Shown: positions 58,038 to 64,000 of the stretch, piece by piece
How the letters are laid out: the number at the start of each line of letters is the position of its first letter
Position numbering within the stretch: position 1 is the first letter of the stretch
NCBI RefSeq assembly: GCF_900100395.1
Contig: NZ_FNFB01000013.1
Coordinates: 62,001 to 126,000, forward strand
Source of the DNA: Nonomuraea maritima
Lineage (GTDB): Bacteria; Actinomycetota; Actinomycetes; Streptosporangiales; Streptosporangiaceae
Reading direction: 5' to 3'
Length of the DNA stretch: 64,000 nt
Position numbers and translations under genes: made by a program
The notes under the pieces: generated by a model
Database searches by the model: none
What the model was told of the DNA's origin: nothing
The model's input: only the letters and a program-made list of their open reading frames with translations

Positions 58038-58952
58038 TTGGCGAGGGGCTGCGACCATCCGGCCGGCTGCCACACCGGGACGGCTCCCACCATGGCCAGC
58101 GCCACCGTGGGAGCCAGGCTCTGGCTGCTCATCGAGTACGCCGGGCCGTGGCCGTCACACCTGGAGAGCCTCCAGCTGCCCGACAAGATCGCCGAACTCG
58201 TCCGGCGGGCGCTCGACCGGGGCATCAGACCCCAGCTGATCCGCCGCCCTGGACGGCGCACCCGGACGCAGGTCGAGGACCTCCATGTGCTAGTCGCCTA
58301 CGCGGCGAGCCAGGAGCCCTGGATGGCGCGGGGCGTCGTCGCAGGTCCCGACGATCTTGACCTCGACGCGCTCGTGGCCGGAGTGGTCCCGGAGTCCTGC
58401 ATACTGGAAGACGAGCCGGTATTTCTGGTCTGCACGCACGCCAAGCGCAATGCGTGCTGCGCCCGCATTGGACTACCCCTCGCTCGGTCCCTGGCCGAAA
58501 GCCTGCCGGACAGAGTATGGGAAACGTCACACGTTGGCGGCGATCGCTACGCCGCCAACCTCGTGTGCTTGCCACACGGAATTTTCTACGGCAGCATGTC
58601 TCAGGCTGCTGCACTGGCAGCGGCTAACGCGTACCGGTCGGGCGAGGTCATCCTCGACCGCCTCCGGGGGCGCGCAGGCATCCCTGAGCCACTGCAAGCC
58701 GCGGAACACTTCGCCCGAGCCCATACGGGAGAGTGCTCTGTCGGCGCTGTGGCCGTGGAATCCTCCAGGTCGGACGGTGACGTCACCGAAGCCATCGTGC
58801 GCTGCGGCGACGTCCGGATCCAAGTTGTGGTCGAACCATCGGCGTTCACACCGCCGTGTGGCACGGCTTGCGCCGAGACGATCACAACTTACCGGCTGGT
58901 TTCGCTGGACAGGCTCACGCCTGTGCAGTACACCACGCCCGCCCTCGCCTGA
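58038..58952 (+). CDS. Sucrase/ferredoxin-like (Apd1-type) iron-sulfur protein, iron-regulated
   Basis: 304 aa with the two marks of the sucrase/ferredoxin-like family: LVCTHAKRNACCARIG, the Cys-rich cluster site, and ETSHVGGDRYAANLVCLPHG, with the second set of ligands. Thioredoxin-fold 2Fe-2S proteins of this family are found with siderophore genes and may reduce ferric siderophores. The start is TTG 58038 after AGAAGGGG. The iron box just upstream supports a role in iron acquisition. The middle of the gene is somewhat less GC-rich than its neighbours. Confidence 0.85.
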   Translation: MARGCDHPAGCHTGTAPTMASATVGARLWLLIEYAGPWPSHLESLQLPDKIAELVRRALDRGIRPQLIRRPGRRTRTQVEDLHVLVAYAASQEPWMARGVVAGPDDLDLDALVAGVVPESCILEDEPVFLVCTHAKRNACCARIGLPLARSLAESLPDRVWETSHVGGDRYAANLVCLPHGIFYGSMSQAAALAAANAYRSGEVILDRLRGRAGIPEPLQAAEHFARAHTGECSVGAVAVESSRSDGDVTEAIVRCGDVRIQVVVEPSAFTPPCGTACAETITTYRLVSLDRLTPVQYTTPALA

Positions 58953-59052
58953 GTAGGGAACATCACGGCCCGACCTTGCGTTGGAACAGTGACGCCATAA
59001 GCGTCCAATGCGGCTCAATTACCGAAATACCTCTCACGAAGGTGGTTTTCTC

Positions 59053-59364
59053 ATGTCTCAGGTACGTCGGCAGCTCGCCCGCCCGCGCCCCAGCTGGGGT
59101 TGGCAGGATGATGCCGCGTGCCGGGGTGAGGACCTCGTGCTCTTCTTCGGCCCCGATGGGGAACGGCAGCCCGAGCGTGACGTACGTGAGCGGAAGGCCA
59201 AGGCGATCTGCGCCCAGTGCCCCGTCCGCAACGAGTGCCTTGACTACGCGCTGTCCCGGCCCGAGAAGTACGGCACGTGGGGCGGTCTCAACGAGGACGA
59301 GCGCGCCAGCGAGCGTCGCCGTCGTATGCGCCGCGCGGCCAGCGCCGGCATCTCCGCCGCCTGA
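59053..59364 (+). CDS. WhiB-family iron-sulfur transcription factor
   Basis: 103 aa. The four cluster Cys are in DDAACRGEDL and ICAQCPVRNEC (CxxCxxxxxC), and the turn GTWGG is followed by the basic tail ERRRRMRRA for DNA binding. ATG 59053 has AAGGTGG 7 bases upstream. Wbl proteins sense O2, NO or redox state through a 4Fe-4S cluster and bind sigma factor. The subclass (WblA to WblE) is not assigned here. Confidence 0.93.
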   Translation: MSQVRRQLARPRPSWGWQDDAACRGEDLVLFFGPDGERQPERDVRERKAKAICAQCPVRNECLDYALSRPEKYGTWGGLNEDERASERRRRMRRAASAGISAA

Positions 59365-59419
59365 CACACCCGGCAGTCTCACCATCATCGCGTGATCACG
59401 CAGTTGTCCCGATGAACCG

Positions 59420-59445
59420 GAGCCTGGCCCGCCATGTCCAGGCTC
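59420..59445. terminator. Hairpin between whiB-like gene and convergent YbaB gene
   Basis: GAGCCTGG (59420-59427) pairs perfectly with CCAGGCTC (59438-59445) around a 10-base loop, in the 222-base gap between the two convergent genes. Nothing else coding is seen in that gap. Confidence 0.5.
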
Positions 59446-59586
59446 TGGCGAACCCGGTCGGGGCAACTGCCTGATCAGGCGGATTACGCCGTCACCGACG
59501 GCACACGATCCCCAAGCGGTCCTCGCGGGCCCGCCCGGCGCCCCCGCGCCACGGCGGACCCGCGTCGCCGCCCGCCTTGCCCGCGG

Positions 59587-59967
59587 TCACCGCCACTGCA
59601 TGTTCATGACCCGCTCCACGCGGGCGACCGCCTGCCCCGGGTCGAATCCCGGCAGGCCCTGGCGGATCAGTTCCTCCACCCTGCGGGTCACGTCGTGTCC
59701 CGCGCTCGCCACCGCCGCGAGCACCTCCTCCGACAGCGTCCGGCTGTCCAGGCGCACCGCGCGCGGCTTCAGGCTCACCTCGACCACCCGGCCGCTCGCC
59801 GCCACCACGGCCGTCACCTGCCCCGACGGGCTCTCACCAGTTCCGGTGAGCTCCTGCAGCTCGGCCTGCGCGCGATCGGTCCACGCGAGGATGCGCTCCG
59901 CCTCTTCCTCGGCTCGCGCGATGTCGTCGTCCCGGAAGCCGTCCGGGTCCGCCGCGAAGTCGTGCAC
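59587..59967 (-). CDS. YbaB/EbfC-family protein (first of two)
   Basis: 126 aa. A helical start (AEEEAERILAWTDRAQAELQEL) leads to a central beta region (VTAVVAASGRVVEVSLKPRAVRL) and a C-terminal helix, the YbaB/EbfC nucleoid-protein pattern. The GTG start at 59967 follows GAGAGG. It is second in a two-gene unit with another YbaB-like gene 9 bases upstream. In actinomycetes such pairs often stand next to WXG100 effector genes, as here; whether they aid secretion or regulate is unknown. Confidence 0.8.
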   Translation of the reverse strand: MHDFAADPDGFRDDDIARAEEEAERILAWTDRAQAELQELTGTGESPSGQVTAVVAASGRVVEVSLKPRAVRLDSRTLSEEVLAAVASAGHDVTRRVEELIRQGLPGFDPGQAVARVERVMNMQWR

Positions 59968-59976
59968 GTCCCTCTC

Positions 59977-60369
59977 TCAGCTCATCAGATTGCCGGCGAT
60001 CCGGTCCACCCGGTCGCGGACGAACCTCTCGTCCAGCGCGTCGGGCAGCGTCGCGGTGTCGGCCAGGGCCTCCTCGGTGACCCTCCGCGCCCTGGCCTCG
60101 GCCTCCCGCTGGGCGTCCTGCAGCACCGCCGTGATGCGCGCGCCAAGCGACACGTGGTCGAGCCGCATCACCCGCGGGTCGAGCCGCAACTCCACGATGC
60201 CGCCCTGGCCGTCGGCGACGGCCCGCACCATGCCGTCGGAGGTGCGGCCCGTGCCGGTGACCTGGCTCAGCTCGGCCCGTGCCCGCCGCAGCCTGGCCAT
60301 CGTCTCCCTGCCCTGTCGCACGACGCGCTCCAGAATCTCGGCGTCGGCCTCGGGCGAAGGTGTCGACAT
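59977..60369 (-). CDS. YbaB/EbfC-family protein (second)
   Basis: 130 aa with the same architecture as its neighbour: TMARLRRARAELSQVTGTGR, MVRAVADGQGGIVELRLDPRVMRLD, then a charged C-terminal helix. The LxPRxxRLD segment is shared by both. It is divergent from the WXG100-like gene with 135 bases between. It may form a hetero-oligomer with the downstream paralogue. Confidence 0.8.
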   Translation of the reverse strand: MSTPSPEADAEILERVVRQGRETMARLRRARAELSQVTGTGRTSDGMVRAVADGQGGIVELRLDPRVMRLDHVSLGARITAVLQDAQREAEARARRVTEEALADTATLPDALDERFVRDRVDRIAGNLMS

Positions 60370-60504
60370 GACAGGCTCCTACGGTTCGGCGGTGACAACC
60401 CGTCAGTTTTCCACAGCTCACCACATCCCGGACACATGCGATATGGATCACGAAACAGGCGATCACCGTGTGCCCGGAGATCGGGCTGACTAGGGTAGGT
60501 CCGC

Positions 60505-60840
60505 ATGAGTGCGGGGTTCGAGATCGCCCGCGGCACCGTGGAGCAGCAGGCCTCCCGGATGCGGGCACACGGAGACGACTACGCGGCCGCGCTGCGGCGG
60601 CTCAGCGAACGCGGACCCGGCGCGGGGTCCTGGGCGGGTGGCAGCCTGCTCTCGGTCCTGGCCGGCCCCTACGCCGAGGCTGTCGGGCTCGGCCTGCGGG
60701 CCATGACCGAACTGTCCGCGACGATGACCGGCACCGGCGACGCGCTGGACCGCGCCTCCGCCAACACCCGCGAGACCGAACGCGCGGGCGAGGAGGGGGC
60801 ACGCCGCATCGCCGACCTGCTCAGCGGCGGGCGGGCCTGA
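60505..60840 (+). CDS. WXG100-like small secreted-type protein
   Basis: 111 aa, two long amphipathic helices around a central SWAGGSLLS turn, close to the Trp-x-Gly turn of WXG100/ESX proteins. No signal peptide. It lies one base before a larger effector-type protein, so they are likely exported together by a type VII system as a helical pair. No type VII secretion machinery genes are in the window. Confidence 0.75.
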   Translation: MSAGFEIARGTVEQQASRMRAHGDDYAAALRRLSERGPGAGSWAGGSLLSVLAGPYAEAVGLGLRAMTELSATMTGTGDALDRASANTRETERAGEEGARRIADLLSGGRA

Positions 60841-60841
60841 C

Positions 60842-61819
60842 ATGGGCGTGACCGTGCCGCCCGAGGTGCACGCCGTGCTCGGGATGCTCGGCATGCCCTG
60901 GCTCAGCGCCGACCTCGACGTCGACGAGGACGAGATCCGCAAGGACGCCGACGCCTGGCGCACCGTGCTCGCCATGGCCGAGCCGTCCGCCACCGGCGCC
61001 GACGCGGCCGTCCGCGCCACCGAGCAGGCCTACCACGGCGAGGGCGGCACCGCCCTCGCCTCCTACTGGAGCGAGACGGGCGGCGGCGGGCACCAGGGCC
61101 AGGCGCTCGGCGCGGCGAGGATGGCCCCGGCGGTGCTCGACAACACCGCCTGGCTCTCGACGGGCTTCAAGGTCGCGGTCGGCACGGCGGCGGTCGTCAC
61201 GTCCGTACGCGTGGCCAGGGCGTTCCTGGCGGGCGGCCCCTTCGGCGGGGCCATGGCCACGGCCGAGATGCTCCGCTCCCGCGCCCTGATGGGCAAGCTC
61301 CAGCGGGAGGGCGCGGAAGGCGCGGGCAAGGTGCTGGCACCCGCGCTCAACCGCCACGTGACCGCGCAGTTCCGCCGCGTCCTGGACAGTCTGCGCCGTC
61401 CGGGCGGCGGAGGTCCCACACCCGCGCTCGCCGGGGCGGGGCGCGGGCTCGCGCGACCGCGCACGGTCGGCCCCCGGGCGACAACCGGCCCGGTGCACGT
61501 CCGCGACCGTATGGCGGCGATGGGCCGCAGCAACAACAACGCCAGGCGCGGCGGCAACGGGCGGCGCGGCGGAGGGGGCAGACGCGGCGGCGGCGGCCGT
61601 GACAACAGCCCGCAGAACAGCACCGACGGCACGACCTCGCACGCGAATGATCGCCAGGGCCAGCGCAACATCAGCGACGACATGGTCGCGCAGACGAAGA
61701 AGAACGGGAAGAAGCGTCCCGGCAACAAGCCGGGAACGACGGTCTACGAGACCCAGGCCGTCCGGATCGTGACCAATCAGAAGGGCGGCATCATCTCCGC
61801 CATCTGGAAGAAGAAGTAG
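60842..61819 (+). CDS. Type VII-type effector with CpnT-like N-terminus and putative C-terminal toxin domain
   Basis: 325 aa. Residues 1-150 resemble the WXG100-like N-domain of CpnT-type polymorphic toxins (VPPEVHAVLGMLGMPW, EIRKDADAWRTVLAMAEPSA, YHGEGGTALASYWSE). A Gly/Arg/Asn-rich low-complexity linker (about 225-270) follows. The last 60 residues (HANDRQGQRNISDDMV, then VYETQAVRIVTNQKGGIISAIW) resemble a DUF4258/BrnT-like small RNase-type toxin. The first part is fairly clear; the toxin identity is inference. The gene is followed 10 bases later by a DUF2283 protein, the expected partner. Confidence 0.7.
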   Translation: MGVTVPPEVHAVLGMLGMPWLSADLDVDEDEIRKDADAWRTVLAMAEPSATGADAAVRATEQAYHGEGGTALASYWSETGGGGHQGQALGAARMAPAVLDNTAWLSTGFKVAVGTAAVVTSVRVARAFLAGGPFGGAMATAEMLRSRALMGKLQREGAEGAGKVLAPALNRHVTAQFRRVLDSLRRPGGGGPTPALAGAGRGLARPRTVGPRATTGPVHVRDRMAAMGRSNNNARRGGNGRRGGGGRRGGGGRDNSPQNSTDGTTSHANDRQGQRNISDDMVAQTKKNGKKRPGNKPGTTVYETQAVRIVTNQKGGIISAIWKKK

Positions 61820-61829
61820 AAGGTCTGCC

Positions 61830-62087
61830 GTGCGCATCGAACACGACGACGAGAACGACGTCGCGTACATCTACCTCGTGGACGAGATCGGCCCCGGGGA
61901 GGCCGACTCGCAGTTCCTCGTGGAGCGCGAGGGCATGCCGGGGGAAATCGTGCTCGACTTCGACGCCGGTGGCCGTCTCCTCGGCATCGAGGTGCTCGGG
62001 GCCGCCGCCATCCTGCGGCCGGAGGTCCTCGCCCTGGCGAACGAGGACGAACCGCCATCCGACCCGTACGGATTCCCGCCGAGATAG
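61830..62087 (+). CDS. DUF2283 protein, candidate immunity/antitoxin
   Basis: 85 aa. DUF2283 marks: IEHDDENDVAYIYLVDE at the N-terminus, then EIVLDFDAGGRLLGIEVLGAAAILRPEVL. This is an acidic, small-barrel protein. DUF2283 proteins often lie beside DUF4258-type toxins as antitoxins, and here it directly follows an effector with a DUF4258-like tip. GTG start at 61830. A strong terminator closes the unit. Confidence 0.8.
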   Translation: MRIEHDDENDVAYIYLVDEIGPGEADSQFLVEREGMPGEIVLDFDAGGRLLGIEVLGAAAILRPEVLALANEDEPPSDPYGFPPR

Positions 62088-62109
62088 CCGGCCCGCGCGG
62101 CCTGTCATG

Positions 62110-62142
62110 GAAAGAGCCGGCCCTTGAGCGGCCGGCTCTTTC
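62110..62142. terminator. Strong bidirectional terminator
   Basis: GAAAGAGCCGGCC (62110-62122) pairs over 13 perfect base pairs with GGCCGGCTCTTTC (62130-62142) around a 7-base loop, ending in T-rich arms on both strands. It separates the toxin cassette from the convergent DUF397 gene. Confidence 0.85.
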
Positions 62143-62181
62143 GCATGGCCGAAACCCGGTGACGCCAGGCCGGAACTCAGG

Positions 62182-62415
62182 TCAGGCGACGAGGTCGTCG
62201 AACTCGCCGTCCTTGGCCCCGAGCACGAACGCGGTGATCTCGGCCTGGGTGTAGACGAGGGCGGGTCCTTCGGGGAAGCGGCTGTTCCGCAGGGCGATCT
62301 CCCCGTTCGGCAGGCTCGCCACCTCGACGCAGTTGCCGTTGGGGTTGCTCCACCGGCTCTTGCGCCAGACGACGGGAAGGGCGGCTGCGGATGTCCCGTT
62401 CCGGAACTCTTGCAT
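62182..62415 (-). CDS. DUF397 protein
   Basis: 77 aa with the DUF397 pattern WRKSRWSNPNGNCVEVASL, then IALRNSRFPEGPALVYTQAEITAFVLGAKDGEFD. These small proteins are nearly always encoded beside XRE/DUF5753 regulators in actinomycetes; one such gene lies 116 bases upstream. They probably form a regulatory pair, with an ATPase as third member. Confidence 0.9.
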   Translation of the reverse strand: MQEFRNGTSAAALPVVWRKSRWSNPNGNCVEVASLPNGEIALRNSRFPEGPALVYTQAEITAFVLGAKDGEFDDLVA

Positions 62416-62531
62416 GGGGGGCAGCTCCTCGCGATCTTACGGATGCACGTGCATCCGCGTGTGCGAGCCGACACTACGGCAGCAGGACCGATTCCACAGA
62501 GCGGACGGCCAAAAAAGCGCTATGGGGTGGA

Positions 62532-63413
62532 TCACAGCGCCAGCAGGCGCTCCAGGAAGCGCCTGGACGCCCGAGGGTCCTCCGCCTGGACGCCCAGCTG
62601 GTTCATGACCCCCGAGTAGTGATCGGAGTCGGCGTGTTTGTCCAGGTAGAGGGCGCTGGTCAGCTGTTCCATGTACACGACGTCGGGCAGCTCGGGCTCG
62701 GGGAAGCGCAGGATGCTGAACGGCCCGCCGGCCGCCGCGTGCCCGCCGCGCTCGAACGTCACGATTTGCACGGTCACGTTGCGCTCTGCTGTCATCTCCA
62801 GCAGATGCGCGAGCTGCTCGCGCATGACGTCCGGGCCGCCCAGCATGCGGCGCAGCACGGCCTCGTCGATCACCGCCCAGAGCGTCAGCCCGCTCTCCAG
62901 CCGCTTCTGCCGCGCCATCCGTAACGCGACCCGGCGGTCGATCTCGTCCTCGGGGGCGTGCGCGTGCGCCAGCTCGATGACCGCCCGCGCGTACGCGGGC
63001 GTCTGCAGCAGCCCTGGGACGAACTGGTTCTCGTACGTGCGGATGATCGAGGCCGCGCCCTCCAGGCCGATGTAGACCTCGAACCAGGACGGCAGCAGGT
63101 CGCTGTAGCGGTGCCACCAACCGGGCTCGTTGGCCTGCCGGGCGAGGTCCAGCAGCGGCTGCCGCTCGGCGGGGTCGACGACGCCGTAGAGGGTCAGCAG
63201 GTCGGCCACGTCGCGCTGTTTGAAGCTGACCTGGCCGAGCTCCAGCCGGCTGATCTTGGCGTGCGACGCGCGGATCGAGTAGCCGGCCTCCTCCCGCGAG
63301 ATGCCCTTCTCGGTGCGCAGCCGGCGCAGCTGGGTACCGAGCAGGATCCGCAGCACCGTCGGGCTGCCCGGCGCATGGCCCAGCAGCCTGCCCTCCGCGC
63401 TCTCTGCGCTCAC
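62532..63413 (-). CDS. XRE-family regulator with DUF5753 domain
   Basis: About 293 aa. The helix-turn-helix is LRRLRTEKGISREEAGYSIR followed by ASHAKISRLELGQVSF. The C-terminal DUF5753 domain begins ANEPGWWHRYSDLLPSWFEVYIGLE and has VPGLLQTPAYARAVIE and RQKRLESGLTLWAVIDEAVL. GTG 63413 has GGAGG 5 bases upstream; ATG 63443 ten codons earlier is the alternative. It is divergent from an HATPase gene and upstream of a DUF397 gene, a standard actinomycete signalling set of unknown signal. Confidence 0.9.
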   Translation of the reverse strand: MSAESAEGRLLGHAPGSPTVLRILLGTQLRRLRTEKGISREEAGYSIRASHAKISRLELGQVSFKQRDVADLLTLYGVVDPAERQPLLDLARQANEPGWWHRYSDLLPSWFEVYIGLEGAASIIRTYENQFVPGLLQTPAYARAVIELAHAHAPEDEIDRRVALRMARQKRLESGLTLWAVIDEAVLRRMLGGPDVMREQLAHLLEMTAERNVTVQIVTFERGGHAAAGGPFSILRFPEPELPDVVYMEQLTSALYLDKHADSDHYSGVMNQLGVQAEDPRASRRFLERLLAL

Positions 63414-63540
63414 TCGCCCCTCCGAGATCGTCTGCACGTGCATGTGCAATTCGCATCTGTAAAAGACGGAAAGTCTTGCATCAGTAAGCACTCCCCGTAA
63501 AGATGGGCTCTGGATCATCAGACCGCGCTTCGGGGGCACG

Positions 63541-64000
63541 ATGACGACTTTCGACGCACGGCCGTTAGCCGCCACCGGTTGCCGGCCACCAGGATGGCTC
63601 GCCTCCATCCTCATGGAGGGTCAATCGGCCGAACGTGACGCCGTGTTCTCGTTCCGGACCGATGACGCGCAGGCGCCCGCCTGCGTGGCCGCGGCCCGCA
63701 GGTTCGTCGATCGGACGCTCGGCCCCTGGGGAGCGGCGGAGCAGGCGTTCGACACCCAACTGGTCGTCTCCGAGCTGGTGACCAACGCGATGCGGCACGG
63801 CGGCGGCGCGGGCCTGCTCCGTCTGCTGGGCGGCGGCGGACGGCTGGTGTGCGTGGTCAGCGACCACAACCGCGCGACCCCCGTGTCCGCCACGCCCGAC
63901 ACCTTCTCCGAGTACGGACGCGGCCTGCACCTGGTCGACGCCCTCTGCTCGGCCTGGGGGTGGCTCGTCCCCCGCGATTCCGGCAAGCTCGTCTGGGCCA
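63541..64000 (+). CDS. HATPase_c_2 anti-sigma-type ATP-binding protein, 3' end cut by the window edge
   Basis: Frame open from ATG 63541 to the end of the window (153 codons seen). N-box VVSELVTNAMRHGGG is at about residues 75-89, then VVSDHNRATP (G1-like, its usual Asp-x-Ser pattern modified) and the G2 loop YGRGLHLVDALCSAWGW. This is the RsbW-like family of soluble kinase/anti-sigma ATPases. Codon 9 is TTA (63565-63567), rare in this GC-rich genome and a classic bldA-dependence mark in streptomycetes. It is divergent from the XRE regulator, so the two probably work together. Confidence 0.85.
   Translation, partial: MTTFDARPLAATGCRPPGWLASILMEGQSAERDAVFSFRTDDAQAPACVAAARRFVDRTLGPWGAAEQAFDTQLVVSELVTNAMRHGGGAGLLRLLGGGGRLVCVVSDHNRATPVSATPDTFSEYGRGLHLVDALCSAWGWLVPRDSGKLVWA

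Overview
The window comes from a very GC-rich actinomycete. Frequent GTG and TTG starts, stop/start overlaps of 1-17 bases, a WhiB protein, a DUF397/XRE pair, paired YbaB-like proteins beside a type VII secretion-type toxin, a Pkn-type kinase and an IdeR-type iron box all fit Actinomycetota. A Streptosporangiales-type host (Nonomuraea-like) is my inference; the species cannot be fixed from this sequence. I see no rRNA, tRNA, transposase, integrase or CRISPR array. Both ends cut through genes: a nitrilase-family gene on the left and an anti-sigma-type ATPase on the right.

Layout, left half. Positions 1-16090 hold mostly acyl-CoA, amide and redox metabolism: carbon-nitrogen hydrolase, a fused AccA/AccD-like carboxyltransferase, a CaiB/BaiF CoA-transferase, a P-loop kinase, a histidine phosphatase, two divergent NAD-dependent dehydrogenases, a HyuA/HyuB hydantoinase/oxoprolinase pair, thymidine kinase, a FrnE-like DsbA protein, a membrane-anchored CoxG-like protein and a polysaccharide deacetylase. 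A visibly AT-richer patch (about 16136-17880) with one unknown membrane protein and 700 gene-free bases precedes cydAB (cytochrome bd), which sits behind a long palindrome. A branched-chain-amino-acid-type ABC transporter (livFGMH plus binding protein) is divergent from a LacI-type regulator, with a triple operator between them. Two duplicated lipoproteins, a leucine-rich-repeat protein and a Dps-like ferritin follow.

Layout, purine block (28602-40990). A three-subunit molybdenum hydroxylase (xanthine-dehydrogenase type) is co-transcribed with an NCS2 xanthine/uracil permease. A second NCS2 permease, an S4-domain protein and a PucR-type activator come next. Divergent from pucR lies a tightly overlapped three-gene operon DUF2877-FdrA-DUF1116, the gene set of the AllH/AllF/AllG oxamate carbamoyltransferase. 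Together they suggest purine uptake, oxidation and late allantoin/oxalurate breakdown under PucR control. The steps between urate and oxalurate, and carbamate kinase, are not in the window.

Layout, right half. There follow a transmembrane Ser/Thr kinase, a MarR/VOC divergent pair with an operator, a second molybdenum hydroxylase operon divergent from a MOSC-domain protein, an MFS transporter, an actinobacterial exonuclease/family-A polymerase, a metallophosphoesterase, an alkyl-DHAP-synthase-like flavoenzyme with TetR and a GlpD-like dehydrogenase, an iron-box-controlled sucrase/ferredoxin-like protein and a WhiB regulator. The right edge carries two YbaB-like proteins facing a WXG100-like protein, a CpnT-like effector with a possible DUF4258-type toxin tip and a DUF2283 protein as candidate immunity partner. 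The last features are a strong terminator and a DUF397 / XRE-DUF5753 / HATPase set whose ATPase gene carries a TTA codon.
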